Notes under the pieces: model-generated
Seen by the model: only the letters and a program-made list of their open reading frames with translations
Told to the model about the DNA's origin: nothing
The model's database searches: none
Position numbers and translations under genes: made by a program
Shown: piece after piece, positions 53,307 to 62,856 of the stretch
Layout of the letters: the number at the start of each line of letters is the position of its first letter
Numbering within the stretch: the stretch's first letter is position 1
Assembly (NCBI GenBank): GCA_021842465.1
Contig: JAKBZN010000010.1
Location: forward strand, 1-64,000
Length of the DNA stretch: 64,000 nt
Reading direction: 5' to 3'
Source of the DNA: Pseudomonadota bacterium
GTDB taxonomy: Bacteria > Pseudomonadota > Gammaproteobacteria > Burkholderiales > Burkholderiaceae_F

Positions 53307-53480
53307 GGTGTCGCAATGCACTGGAAGCCGTCTGTCGTGCTTCGGGGTGGGCGGGCGCAAGGCCCGCCGAGGCAATCCACGCGTGCGCCGCCGGCGGCGA
53401 TCGCCGCAAAGCGCAAGTGTTGCGCATTGTGGTGGAAAAGGGAAATGCCGGGACGCGGGGCGCGGCGTCCCGGCCGGAGT

Positions 53481-53837
53481 TTACGGATTCACCTGTGTGC
53501 GGGTCTGGTCCCGCGTTTGATCCCGGGTCTGGTCGCGGGTTTGATCCCGGCTTCGTTCGCGGGTCCGGTCATGATTCCGGTCTCCGCTCTGGTCCCGCGT
53601 CCGCTCGCGCGTATGCTCCTGGGTCTGTTCCTGGGTCCGGTCGCGAGACCGGGTCTGGCTTTGCGCACCCTGGCCCATCGAGCCGCTGTATCCGCCGCCA
53701 ACCCCGCCGCCGCCGAAGCCGCCCCCACCACCGCCACCACCACCTCCTCCTCCCCCGCCACCGCCGGCAAAGGCCGAGCCGAACAGCAGCAGGCATGCGG
53801 AAAACACGATACTTCGTTTCAAGGTTCGGTTCTTCAT
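53481..53837 (-). CDS. Exported Gly-run / Arg-Asp-Gln-Thr repeat protein
   Basis: The 118-residue protein has a signal peptide (about 1-24, from MKNRTLKRSIVFSACLL), an uninterrupted run of about 16 Gly, then more Gly with Val/Phe/Tyr. The C-terminal half (about 60-115) is built from repeated RDQT/RERT tetrapeptides. The C-terminal repeats are nearly identical, which suggests recent expansion and slippage. It is low-complexity and probably disordered. I do not recognise a family; similar Gly-rich/RDQT proteins occur sporadically in proteobacteria. Confidence 0.75.
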   Translation of the reverse strand: MKNRTLKRSIVFSACLLLFGSAFAGGGGGGGGGGGGGGGGFGGGGVGGGYSGSMGQGAQSQTRSRDRTQEQTQEHTRERTRDQSGDRNHDRTRERSRDQTRDQTRDQTRDQTRTQVNP

Positions 53838-53955
53838 GATGACAACCCTCCGAGGAACGCTCGATTCGCGTCTTTTCGTTATAGGCGTCGGCGGAGTTCC
53901 CCGCATTGGCGCCCGTCAATCGGCACCGGACCGGTGATGCGCGCGGTGCCGCGCT

Positions 53956-55806
53956 TCAATTCCCCAGCACCAAGGTGGCGATGGTGGCGGGAGCGACGGC
54001 CGGAACCACATGGAACGGGCCGGGAAAGAAGGTGGCGTAGACGCCGGCCCAGCTTTCACCGGCTGGATCGAGCGACGATGCGGTGATGGTCATCCAGCCG
54101 CCGCGCAGCGATTCGCGCTCGACGGCGAGCGACGACACGACCGACCCCGCCGGCGCGGCCGGGTCCAGCGAAAGCATGTCGTCGCCGATCGCGACGACCT
54201 TGAACACCGGGCCGATGGCGTTGCCGGTGAGCGCCGCGCCGTAGATCCCCGACGCGGGCGTCGAACCGTTGGCCGCAGGCTGCAGCGATCCCAGAAAGAT
54301 CACGCCGTGCGCGCCGTCGACGGCCGCGAACGCCGATACGCGCCAACGCGGCGGCTCCAGTCCGCTGGCTTCCGATGATCCCGACGACCCCGACGACCCG
54401 GATGAGCCTGATCCGCCGGAGCTGCCCGATCCACCGGACCCGCTGGACCCGCCCGTCGCCCCGGCATTGCCGGAGAAGTTCCAATACAGGAAATCCTGGA
54501 ACGCTTCCCCGGTTCCGGCGCGCGCGACCATCCGCAGCGAGCCCTGCGTGGTGTCGTAGAGGAAAATGCCCTGGTCGATCGGATCGTCCATCGTGGTTTG
54601 GCCGCTGGGATACTGCTGCAGGCAGGCGGCCTGCAGGGCGGCATTGCCCTCCGTCGGGCACTGGAGCGTGATCGGGCGCAGATTGGCGGAATTCTGGGTG
54701 TTCCATGCGCCCCAGAAGGCGACGTAGCGGCCGTCGAACGCCACGCCTTCGCCGATCTCGCTGAACGTCGGATTGTCCGCGAGTGGATTGCCCGAGGCGT
54801 CGGGCACCACGGTCAGTCCGATCTGCACGAGCGGCGTCAGCGACGGTTGGTCGGCCACCGGCGCGAGGTAGAGGCCGCCGGCGGTGGGCGCACTTTCGTT
54901 GTCGAGGCCGACGAAGACGACTTTGCCGTCGGCCGAGCTCGGCGGCGCGGTGGACCCGAAGGGTGTCGCGGTGGTCGGAATGAGCATGTTGGTGTCGGCA
55001 ATGCGCTGCACCGACGAACCGGCTGCGTTGAGGTCGCGGAAATACACGCCGGTCTTCGCGGTGGTGCCGTCGGTGTAGTTGCCTTTGAACACCAGATAGC
55101 GTCCCTGCGTCAGGGTCGGCGAGCCGGGGAACTGGTCGAACCGAACTCCCGGCGTGCTGGCTCCGGGCACCTGCATGTAGGAAAACTCCGACACGTTGCC
55201 GAGTTGCCCGATCCCGGTCGCCAAACCGTTTGGCAGGCTCACGTAGACGCCGGAGGTTCCGGTTTTGGTGCCGTCGGGCAGGGTCCACACCGGAGTGGAC
55301 TGGCCGCGCGTCGCGAGCACGCCGGAGTCGATGTCGATGCGCGGGAACGAGGGAAATTCGGTGAAGGATGCACTGGTGTCGTTGGGCGCCGGAACCGCCA
55401 TGGTGGTATCGGCCACCGTGTAAAGGGCGAGCGAACGGAGGCAGGCATCGATGGCGAAGACGCCGCGGCTCATGGCGCCGCCGCCCCCGGAGCCCTGTGC
55501 GCCTCCGGAGCCGGTTGCGCCTTTGGCCCGGCCCCGAAAGACCACCAAACCGCTGGTGTTGACCGACGGCGGGTTGAAGCTGAAGAACGCGATGTCGGCC
55601 GATCCGGGAATGAATATGCGGTTGTCGGCCAGGACCTTCCATGTTCCGATGACGTCGCCGCCCGGGACGCACGCGGTTTGATCGTCGGCCGGCGTGTAGG
55701 GGGTGGCGGAGGTGAACCCGCCGCCGCTTCCGCCGAGACAGCCCGCGGTCAACAACGCCAAGGCGGATGACGCCATGGCCAGTACGCCCCGCCGTGCTTG
55801 CCGCAT
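53956..55806 (-). CDS. Large putative lipoprotein of unknown function
   Basis: The 616-residue protein starts best at ATG 55806 (GGAG nearby). The signal peptide ends in lipobox LLTAGC (about residue 22). The mature part is beta-rich with repeated blocks of a similar shape: a GVYVSLPNGL-like phrase, GRYLVFKGNYTDG, GKVVFVGLDNE and GRYVAFWGAWN. This hints at a propeller-like repeat. A Ser/Gly linker at about 480-510 separates a last domain. No catalytic motif is seen. It may be a surface-exposed scaffold. Confidence 0.7.
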   Translation of the reverse strand: MRQARRGVLAMASSALALLTAGCLGGSGGGFTSATPYTPADDQTACVPGGDVIGTWKVLADNRIFIPGSADIAFFSFNPPSVNTSGLVVFRGRAKGATGSGGAQGSGGGGAMSRGVFAIDACLRSLALYTVADTTMAVPAPNDTSASFTEFPSFPRIDIDSGVLATRGQSTPVWTLPDGTKTGTSGVYVSLPNGLATGIGQLGNVSEFSYMQVPGASTPGVRFDQFPGSPTLTQGRYLVFKGNYTDGTTAKTGVYFRDLNAAGSSVQRIADTNMLIPTTATPFGSTAPPSSADGKVVFVGLDNESAPTAGGLYLAPVADQPSLTPLVQIGLTVVPDASGNPLADNPTFSEIGEGVAFDGRYVAFWGAWNTQNSANLRPITLQCPTEGNAALQAACLQQYPSGQTTMDDPIDQGIFLYDTTQGSLRMVARAGTGEAFQDFLYWNFSGNAGATGGSSGSGGSGSSGGSGSSGSSGSSGSSEASGLEPPRWRVSAFAAVDGAHGVIFLGSLQPAANGSTPASGIYGAALTGNAIGPVFKVVAIGDDMLSLDPAAPAGSVVSSLAVERESLRGGWMTITASSLDPAGESWAGVYATFFPGPFHVVPAVAPATIATLVLGN

Positions 55807-55954
55807 GATCTGCTCCGCAATCGATTCCGCCACGCGTCAGTGTTCGCCCGGCGGCCGCGGCGCGTAAATGACGCCCGTCAAGCGGCGAAACCCGATTTGC
55901 CGGGCGCTTGATCCAATGCAGGGATACGTACGTGCCCCGATGGGCCGGGGGCCG

Positions 55955-56188
55955 CTATCGGTGCGGTGTCGGATACGGATTGGTCAGGTCGTCGACCAGG
56001 GCATGCAGCGCCGCCCGCAACTGGGTTTCGCTGCATCCGAGCAGCAACCCATCTTCCAACGCATCCTGCGCCATCTGTCGAAGCTCGGCGTAGTTGTCGT
56101 TGAGTACCTTGATTTTTTCCAGGCAGGAAACCGGTGCGCCATCGTCCTGGCGCCAGACGGGGAGTGGATTTTCGGGGCGGCCGGACAT
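55955..56188 (-). CDS. Conserved small hypothetical protein
   Basis: The 77-residue protein reads PLPVWRQDDGAPVSCLEKIK at residues 9-28, then a helical part (LNDNYAELRQMAQDALEDG) and a single Cys segment LLLGCSETQLR. I recall this pattern from many betaproteobacterial genomes without a function. It is acidic, soluble and probably all-helical. It starts at ATG 56188, divergent from the next gene. Confidence 0.72.
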   Translation of the reverse strand: MSGRPENPLPVWRQDDGAPVSCLEKIKVLNDNYAELRQMAQDALEDGLLLGCSETQLRAALHALVDDLTNPYPTPHR

Positions 56189-56259
56189 GTTGCGGCGGAA
56201 TATGCACGGCGGGTGCGAACGTGGCGTTCCGGACGACCCTTCGGTAGACTGCCTGCGCC

Positions 56260-56595
56260 ATGCGCCGCGCCGTTCTTTTCCTGTCGCTCGTCTTTCTGCT
56301 CCTGGCGGCGCAGACCGCCGGACTCGTCCACGAAATCGGACATGGACTGGACGGCGGGGTGGCCACGCGTTCCGTGGCCGCGGCCGCCCAAGCCCATTCC
56401 GGCCGGTCGATGTCGCACACTGCGCCCTGCGACAAGTGCTTCCAGTATGCGCAGATCGCCGGGTTGACGACCGCGTCGGTCATCGCGTTCGCCGCGCCCG
56501 ATTCGGGCGTCGAATCGGCGCGCGCAGCCGCCTTCGCGTGGTTGCCGGCGGTCGCGCCGACGTCGCGCAGCCGCGATCCGCCCGTCGTTCTCTGA
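56260..56595 (+). CDS. Small exported DUF2946-like protein
   Basis: The 111-residue protein has a signal-anchor (about 1-20), then HEIGHGLDGG, a His-containing loop and a CDKC pair near residue 58, followed by a hydrophobic helix. The order signal, His, CxxC, helix recalls DUF2946 proteins, which often lie next to TonB receptors or copper genes. Here a TonB-dependent receptor starts 53 bp downstream on the same strand, so a role in metal handling is plausible but inferred from context. Confidence 0.65.
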   Translation: MRRAVLFLSLVFLLLAAQTAGLVHEIGHGLDGGVATRSVAAAAQAHSGRSMSHTAPCDKCFQYAQIAGLTTASVIAFAAPDSGVESARAAAFAWLPAVAPTSRSRDPPVVL

Positions 56596-56647
56596 GCGAC
56601 TCTCCGCCGTAATTCCCGCCGCCATTCCGCCCGACGCCTCGGGCGGA

Positions 56648-58915
56648 ATGGCGTCCATGTCCCGTTTTTCGCGTGCCGCCATGAATTGGAAAAATCTCCG
56701 TCCCCTTGCGGGGCTCGTCGCCCTGGCTCCAGCCCTCGCGTTTTCCCAGGAGGCCGCGCCCGCGGGCCCCGCACCCACGACGGCCGCGCCGGCTGCGGCA
56801 GCGGCACCGGACGCGGGCCAAGACGCCGGTCAGGACCTCACGCCGCTGCCGGATCTCGGCGCGACGCAGATCGAATCGATCCAGGTCGTGTCCCACCGCC
56901 TCGACCGCGCCCGCGCCGGTCTGGAGACGGACCTGGGCGCGTCGACCTACACGATCGACGCGAAGGCGATCCAGAACATGCCCGGCGGCGACAACAACCT
57001 GCTCAGCCAAGTGGTTCTGCAGGCTCCTGGTGTGGCGCAGGACTCGTTCGGACAGATCCATGTCCGCGGCGAGCACAACGCGCTGCAGTACCGGATCAAC
57101 GGCATCATCCTGCCGGAGGGCCTGGTCGGCTTCGGGCAGATGCTCGATCCGCGTCTGATCTCCTCGATGCGCCTGGAGACGGGGGCGCTGCCCGCCGAGT
57201 ACGGCCTGCACACGGGCGGGATCATCGACATCACCACCAAGAGCGGCGCGTTCGACTCGGGGGGTACCGTGTCGATCTACGGCGGTAGCCAGGACACGTT
57301 GCAACCCAGCATCACCTACGGCGGCGGCGCCGGCAACATCCACTACTTCTTCTCGGCCGATTCCTTGACCAGCAACCTCGGCATCCAGTCCCCGGACGGC
57401 AATGCCGCAACCCTGCACGACCACACCAAGCAGCTCCATGGCTTCGGCTATCTCGAGGATGTGCTCGATCCGAACAACCGGCTCGCCGTCATCGGCGGAG
57501 TCTCGACCGGCAATTTCCAGATCCCCAACCTGCCGTCGGCGGTGCCGACCGCGGGATGGAACGTCAACGGTCAGACCACCTATCCCAGCGCGGCCCTCAA
57601 CGAGTACCAGCGCGAGACGACGAACTTCGGCATCCTGAGCTGGCAGCATTCGCACGGGGCATGGGACTGGCAGTCCTCGCTCACCGTGCACGAATCGACC
57701 TTGAACTTCACGCCCAGTCCGCTCGGCGATCTGCTGTTCAGCGGCATCTCCCAGGCGGCGTACAAGAAGAACACTGCCTACGCGTGGCAGACCGACTCTT
57801 CCTACCTGCTCAATGACACGCACACCCTGCGGGCGGGATGGTTTATGCAGGTGGACCAATCGGTGAGCATGACCAATTCTCAGGTTCTGCCGCTCGATCC
57901 GGCGACGGGGGCGCAGATCGGAACCGCGCCGGTGAACGTTGCCGACAACAGCGCGGCGACGGAGCGCATCATGAGCGCATACGTCCAGGACGAATGGCGG
58001 TGGACCCCGCGGCTGACGGTGAACTACGGCCTGCGCGCCGACACGTATTCGGCATATGGGAGCGCGAGCCAGATCAGCCCGCGCCTCAACATGGTTTGGC
58101 GGCCCGAACAGGCGACGACGGTGCATGCCGGCTACTCGCGCTACTTCACGCCGCCGCCATTTGAACTGGTGGGCACCCAATCGGTCGCGCTGTTCACCAA
58201 CACCAGCGCGCTGCCGCCGGGCTCGGTGACGCAGGACACCGCGCCCTTTGCCGAGCGCGCCAACTATTTCGACGCCGGCGTCCTGCAGCAACTGACGTCC
58301 CGGGTGCATGTCGGTCTGGACGAGTACTACAAGCATTCGACCAATCTTCTCGACGAGGGACAGTTCGGCGCCCCGATCATCATGACGCCGTTCAACTATG
58401 CCGACGGACGCCAATACGGCACCGAACTGACGCTCAACTACACCGGCGACGCGCTGACCGCATACGGCAATCTCGCCTGGGAGCACGCAGTCGGGCGTGC
58501 CATCACTTCAGCGCAATTTAACTTTCTGCCGGCAGAATTGGCCTACATTGCCAACAACTTCATCTACCTGGACCATGCCCAGACCATCACGGCCTCCGGC
58601 GGGTTTTCCTATCGCACCGGCGAAACGCGCTGGAACGCCGATTTCCTGCTCGGCTCCGGCCTGCGAGCCAGCCTCGTGCAGCCCAACGGCGCAGTCATTC
58701 CCAACGGGATGAGCCTGCCGTACTACGTGCAGGTCAACGCGGGCGTGATGCACGTCTTTCACACGTCGGCCAAGGGGACTTTGACCACTCGCCTCGATTT
58801 GATCAATCTGTTCAACCGGATCTATGAAATCCGCAACGGCACGGGGGTCGGGGTCGGGGCCCCGCAATACGGTCCCCCGCGCGGCGTTTTCGTCGGTTTG
58901 ACGAAATCCCTGTAA
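56648..58915 (+). CDS. TonB-dependent outer membrane receptor
   Basis: The 755-residue protein has a signal peptide ending in LAFSQE, an Ala/Pro-rich linker, a TonB-box-like IESIQVVS (about residue 78), a plug domain (about 95-220; VVLQAPGVAQDSFGQIHVRG; GLHTGGIIDITTKSG) and a 22-strand type barrel to the end. The last residues are GVFVGLTKSL, without the common terminal Phe. Cargo cannot be read: it lacks siderophore- or B12-type signatures that I recognise. Its small upstream partner with CxxC suggests a metal or metal complex. Confidence 0.9.
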   Translation: MASMSRFSRAAMNWKNLRPLAGLVALAPALAFSQEAAPAGPAPTTAAPAAAAAPDAGQDAGQDLTPLPDLGATQIESIQVVSHRLDRARAGLETDLGASTYTIDAKAIQNMPGGDNNLLSQVVLQAPGVAQDSFGQIHVRGEHNALQYRINGIILPEGLVGFGQMLDPRLISSMRLETGALPAEYGLHTGGIIDITTKSGAFDSGGTVSIYGGSQDTLQPSITYGGGAGNIHYFFSADSLTSNLGIQSPDGNAATLHDHTKQLHGFGYLEDVLDPNNRLAVIGGVSTGNFQIPNLPSAVPTAGWNVNGQTTYPSAALNEYQRETTNFGILSWQHSHGAWDWQSSLTVHESTLNFTPSPLGDLLFSGISQAAYKKNTAYAWQTDSSYLLNDTHTLRAGWFMQVDQSVSMTNSQVLPLDPATGAQIGTAPVNVADNSAATERIMSAYVQDEWRWTPRLTVNYGLRADTYSAYGSASQISPRLNMVWRPEQATTVHAGYSRYFTPPPFELVGTQSVALFTNTSALPPGSVTQDTAPFAERANYFDAGVLQQLTSRVHVGLDEYYKHSTNLLDEGQFGAPIIMTPFNYADGRQYGTELTLNYTGDALTAYGNLAWEHAVGRAITSAQFNFLPAELAYIANNFIYLDHAQTITASGGFSYRTGETRWNADFLLGSGLRASLVQPNGAVIPNGMSLPYYVQVNAGVMHVFHTSAKGTLTTRLDLINLFNRIYEIRNGTGVGVGAPQYGPPRGVFVGLTKSL

Positions 58916-59017
58916 GGGTTTCCCGCGGGCGCCCATCCCGCGGAATGGGATGCGATTGGAACCAGTCGGCCCCACGCCCGGTCCAATTGGCCAGGAAGCT
59001 CGTGCCGGGGTGCTGTC

Positions 59018-59503
59018 ATGAATACTCAGGGTACCGTCGTCGTGAATCGCAACAAACCAGATCGACCTGTCCGATTGACCGCTACGTTGGAGCGCAAGCG
59101 CGACGACGACGCGTTTTATGGCGAGGCGATTCCGTTTTCCATGGATCCCGAACCCTCGCAGGACGACGTCGATTGGAGCCGGCTGCGTCAGCCGCCGTCG
59201 AAATACGACGGCGCGCTCAATCTCGCGGCGCAGGCGTGGATGCGGCAACTTCCGCCCGAGGAGGTTCCGTCCCACACCGCGGCGCAATTTCCACGCATCG
59301 TCAACCGGATTGCGCGAAACTGGGAAAACCCGCGGATGATGCGGGAGATCTTCTCCGATCTGCTGATCGACCGGCGCGGTTCCCGCCGGGGTTTCCCGCT
59401 GGCGGTGTCGCGGGAACTGCATGCCCTGTACGACGTCTATCGCCAGCGTCACCAGGATGCGGAGATCGGCGTGGACATCGACATCTGGGGCGCGGGTTCG
59501 TAA
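59018..59503 (+). CDS. Conserved hypothetical protein with a C-terminal FPRIVNRI domain
   Basis: The 161-residue protein starts at ATG 59018. The first 70 residues are polar. From about 85 on there is a helical domain: FPRIVNRIARNWENP, MMREIFSDLLIDRRGSRRGF and PLAVSRELHALYDVY. I recall this segment as a common betaproteobacterial domain of unknown function. It lies between the TonB receptor and the convergent regA gene. Confidence 0.75.
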   Translation: MNTQGTVVVNRNKPDRPVRLTATLERKRDDDAFYGEAIPFSMDPEPSQDDVDWSRLRQPPSKYDGALNLAAQAWMRQLPPEEVPSHTAAQFPRIVNRIARNWENPRMMREIFSDLLIDRRGSRRGFPLAVSRELHALYDVYRQRHQDAEIGVDIDIWGAGS

Positions 59504-59525
59504 TCCGGATCCGGCGCCACCTCGC

Positions 59526-60080
59526 TCATTCCCGGACCGGCCGCTTGAGCAGTTTTCGTTGCAGGGTTCTGCGGTGCATCTTGAGCGCCCGGGCGGTGGC
59601 GGAAACATTGCCGTCGTGCTCGGCGAGTACCCGCTGGATGTGTTCCCACTCCAGGCGCGAAACCGATAGGGTCTCCTCGGGCGCGTCGTCGGAATTGGGC
59701 GTCTGGTCTTCCAGGAACGCCTTGACGATCGTTTCCGCATCCACCGGCTTGGCGAGATACTGCCGGGCTCCCAGCTTGATGGCATCGACGGCCGTGGGAA
59801 TGCTGGCGTAGCCGGTGAGGACCACGATCTCGCATTCCGGGTTGCGTTGCAGGATCGCCGGAATCAGCTTGAGGCCCGAAACGCCACCGAGGTTGAGGTC
59901 GAGCAGGGCAAAGTCGGGCAGGGTTCCCTCATCGAGGCGTTCCAGGCAGGCGTCCGCGGAATCGGCGGCGCAGACCTGGAAGCCGCGACGACCGAGGGCG
60001 CGGGCAAGCACCCGACCGAGGACCGGATCGTCGTCGACCAGAAGAAGGTTGCCGTGGATGGGGGGCATCGGTTCCGCCAT
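59526..60080 (-). CDS. regA: RegA/PrrA-type response regulator
   Basis: The 184-residue protein has a receiver domain with acidic pocket DDD (16-18), phosphoacceptor Asp61 in FALLDLNL, Thr in VLTGYAS and Lys111 in YLAKPVD. A short linker and a Fis-type helix-turn-helix (about 145-180; VSATARALKMHRRTLQRKL) follow. This compact form is the RegA/PrrA/ActR type, a global regulator of redox-linked genes (respiration, nitrogen and carbon fixation). The cognate kinase regB lies just upstream on the same strand. Confidence 0.94.
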   Translation of the reverse strand: MAEPMPPIHGNLLLVDDDPVLGRVLARALGRRGFQVCAADSADACLERLDEGTLPDFALLDLNLGGVSGLKLIPAILQRNPECEIVVLTGYASIPTAVDAIKLGARQYLAKPVDAETIVKAFLEDQTPNSDDAPEETLSVSRLEWEHIQRVLAEHDGNVSATARALKMHRRTLQRKLLKRPVRE

Positions 60081-60103
60081 TTCATGTTCTCGTGAAGGTC
60101 GGG

Positions 60104-61387
60104 TTACTGCGCGGCGACCCGAGCGGGGGTGAGTACGTCCGCGCCGAGGGACCGCAGCGGAATCTGCACCGAGGCGAGTGTGCCGCCGCCGGCGCGCTCG
60201 GAAAAGGCGAGTGTGCCGCCGGCCCGCTCGATTGCCGCATAGGCGAGCAGTACGCCCATTCCCAGCCCGGCGCCGCGGGTCGAAACCGGCTCGCGTCCCA
60301 GGCGCCCTTCGATTTCCGGGGCGATTCCGGCACCGTGGTCGGCGACGCGCAGGCGCAGCGCATCGGCATCCCAATCCGCCGCGATTTCCACCGTATCGGG
60401 GCTGGCATCGGCCGCATTGTTGAACAGGTTGAGCAGCGCCTGCGCCAGCGTGGTTTCCGCGGCGATCCGCGGGCCGGGACGCTTTCCTGTCAGGGTCACG
60501 CGCGGCATGATCTGCGGGCGCTGGCGTCGCCAGCGCTCGAAGATCTCGGCCAGCCAGGCGTCGAGCGCGACCGGCTGTGCTCCCTCCGCGCGCGAGGTGC
60601 CGGCCTGGGTCGCCAGTTCGGTGATGATGCGCTTGCACTCCGCGAGCTGGGTCCGCATCAGGTCCAGGTCGGCGTGCAGCGGGGCGGGCAGATCCGGCTC
60701 CTGCAGCATTTCTCCGGCGAGCACCGCCATCGTCGCGAGCGGCGTGCCCAGTTCGTGGGCGGCGCCCGCGGCCAGGTTGCCCAGCGCCAGCACGCGTTCG
60801 CTGCGCAGCGCGGCCTCTCGCGCCGCGGCCAACTGCGCATCGCGCTGGCGCACGGCGGCGGTCAGGCGGGCTACGAACCATCCGATCATCGCCGCCGAGA
60901 AGATGAAGGTCAGCAGCATTCCGGCCATGTGGATCTGGAAGGCCTTCGCGGGGTTGTGCACATGGATGTCGGCATGCACGAAGTTCACGAATGTGTAGCA
61001 GGCGATGGATGCGGCGACGAGCGCCGCGGCCTGACGCGCCTCGAGCATGGCCGAGCCGACCGCGATCCACGGCAGATAGAGACTAATGAGTGGGTTGCGC
61101 GATCCGCCGGCGAGGTAGGCGATTCCGGTGAGCGCACCGATGTCGACCAGCAACTGCGCAAACAGCATGCGGTCGCTGACCGGCTGGGTGCGCCGGCCGG
61201 AAACCGTTGCGCGGACGTTCAGCGCCGCCTGGGCGGCGAGGATCGCGAGTACCGGACCGAGGGCCGCGCCGCCGCCCAGCCACTTGCGCATGAGCAGCAC
61301 CAGTCCGAGTTCGGCGGCGATGCCGAACCAGCGCAGCGCGATCACGCGCTGGAGGCGGTTGGATGGATCGATTTCCGAGAGGATCAT
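60104..61387 (-). CDS. regB: RegB/PrrB-type redox-sensing histidine kinase
   Basis: The 427-residue kinase has six hydrophobic segments in its first 180 residues. The loop GGSRNP (94-99) is the position of the RegB quinone-binding heptapeptide (GGANNPF in Rhodobacter). The phospho-His is His211 in AAHELGTPLATM. Cys251 in LAECKRII matches the redox-active Cys between the H-box and catalytic domain. The ATP domain shows NLFNNAADAS and DHGAGIAPEI. The start is ATG 61387 after CGGGGGCG. It is divergent from a permease gene by 25 bp. Confidence 0.94.
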   Translation of the reverse strand: MILSEIDPSNRLQRVIALRWFGIAAELGLVLLMRKWLGGGAALGPVLAILAAQAALNVRATVSGRRTQPVSDRMLFAQLLVDIGALTGIAYLAGGSRNPLISLYLPWIAVGSAMLEARQAAALVAASIACYTFVNFVHADIHVHNPAKAFQIHMAGMLLTFIFSAAMIGWFVARLTAAVRQRDAQLAAAREAALRSERVLALGNLAAGAAHELGTPLATMAVLAGEMLQEPDLPAPLHADLDLMRTQLAECKRIITELATQAGTSRAEGAQPVALDAWLAEIFERWRRQRPQIMPRVTLTGKRPGPRIAAETTLAQALLNLFNNAADASPDTVEIAADWDADALRLRVADHGAGIAPEIEGRLGREPVSTRGAGLGMGVLLAYAAIERAGGTLAFSERAGGGTLASVQIPLRSLGADVLTPARVAAQ

Positions 61388-61412
61388 GGCGCCCCCGTAC
61401 AATACCGCGGTC

Positions 61413-62783
61413 ATGTCGTCCATTGAATCGACCACGGAATCGACTTCGGCGGAGGGGTCGGCCGGAGTCCACGCCGCGCCGCGGCGCCACCTCGACGTGC
61501 GCCACGCGATGGCGGTGTGCGTTGGCATGGTCGTCGGCGCCGGGATCTTTCGGACTTCGCCGAACGTCGCCGCCAGCGTCATGGGCGCCGGCCCGCTGTT
61601 TGCCGTGTGGACGGCCGGCGGAGTGCTGTCGCTCATCGGGGCTCTGTGCTTCGCCGAGATGGCGTCGGCGTTTCCCCATGCCGGCGGCGAGTACTTCTTT
61701 CTTTCGCGCGCGTATGGCAAGAACGTCGCGCTGCTGTTCGCCTGGTCCCGGTTTTCGGTGATCCACACCGGGTCGATGGCATTGCTCGCCTTCGTGTTCG
61801 GCGACTATCTGACGCAGATCATCCACCTCGGCCCCTGGAGCAGTTCGATCTTCGGGGTGGCGGCGATCCTGGCGCTGACGGCGTTGAATCTGCGGGGCGT
61901 CCGGCTGGGACTGGAAACCCAGATCGGCTTCATGGCCCTGGTTCTGTTCGGGTTGACCTGCGTGGTCGCGGGCGGGGCCTGGGCCGCCTGGCATGGTGTG
62001 GCGTCGGCGACCCCGATGGCGGTTTCGGCGTCGCGGGTCGACCGAACCGCCATCGGCACGGCGATGGTGTTCGTGCTGCTCGCCTACGGCGGCTGGAGCG
62101 ATGCCGCGACGCTGTCGGCGGAAATGCGCGACGAACGGCGCGGCATCGTCGCGGCGCTCGCATTGGGCATGGCCATCGTCCTGTTGCTCTACCTCGGCGC
62201 CAATTGGGGCTACGTGCGCGTGCTGGGCCTGGACGGACTGGCGCGCAGCAGCGCGCCGGCGGCGGACCTCATGCGCCGCCTGTTCGGTCCGCCGGGAGAG
62301 TGGCTGATCGTCGGTACCGTCACGGTCGCGGCGATCTCGGTGCTCAATGCGCTGCTCATCGTCGGGGCGCGGACCACCTACGCGGCGGCATGCGACCTGG
62401 CGGGCATGGATCACGTCGGCCGTTGGGACGCCGCCCGCGGCACGCCGGCGCGCGCGATGCTGGCGATGGCGGCGGTGGCGATCGCCCTCGTCGGCTTCGG
62501 CAGCGTCACCCGCAGCGGGTTCTCGACGATGGTCGACTACCTCACGCCGGTTTACTGGATTTTCCTCACCTTGAGCGCGGTCGCGGTGATCGTCCTGCGG
62601 CAGCGGTTTCCCGACGTGCCCCGGCCGTTCCGCGTGCCGGGGTATCCCGTCACCCCGGCGATCTTCATCCTGAGCTGCCTCTACATGGTGTATGCCAGCC
62701 TGGAATTCGTGCGGGTGGGTGCCGTCGTCGGCGTGGTGGTGCTCGCGGCCGGCGCGCTATGGCTGCTGCCGCGGAGGCGGTGA
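61413..62783 (+). CDS. APC-superfamily amino acid permease
   Basis: The 456-residue protein has about 12 membrane helices. The N-terminal motif VGMVVGAGIFRTSP (GAGIF substrate-binding loop), FAEMASAFPHAGGEYFFLSR and LAYGGWSDAATLSAEMRD are APC/LAT-type signatures. The substrate is unknown. It starts at ATG 61413; the frame runs back into regB but without homology. The promoter must lie within or overlap the 25-bp gap and the regB start. Confidence 0.9.
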   Translation: MSSIESTTESTSAEGSAGVHAAPRRHLDVRHAMAVCVGMVVGAGIFRTSPNVAASVMGAGPLFAVWTAGGVLSLIGALCFAEMASAFPHAGGEYFFLSRAYGKNVALLFAWSRFSVIHTGSMALLAFVFGDYLTQIIHLGPWSSSIFGVAAILALTALNLRGVRLGLETQIGFMALVLFGLTCVVAGGAWAAWHGVASATPMAVSASRVDRTAIGTAMVFVLLAYGGWSDAATLSAEMRDERRGIVAALALGMAIVLLLYLGANWGYVRVLGLDGLARSSAPAADLMRRLFGPPGEWLIVGTVTVAAISVLNALLIVGARTTYAAACDLAGMDHVGRWDAARGTPARAMLAMAAVAIALVGFGSVTRSGFSTMVDYLTPVYWIFLTLSAVAVIVLRQRFPDVPRPFRVPGYPVTPAIFILSCLYMVYASLEFVRVGAVVGVVVLAAGALWLLPRRR

Positions 62784-62856
62784 AAAAGGCGGCCGCCGCT
62801 CCCGCCGACCGCTTCCAAGGCGCGATCGAACCCGTCAATCCCGCGAGCAAGCGCCC

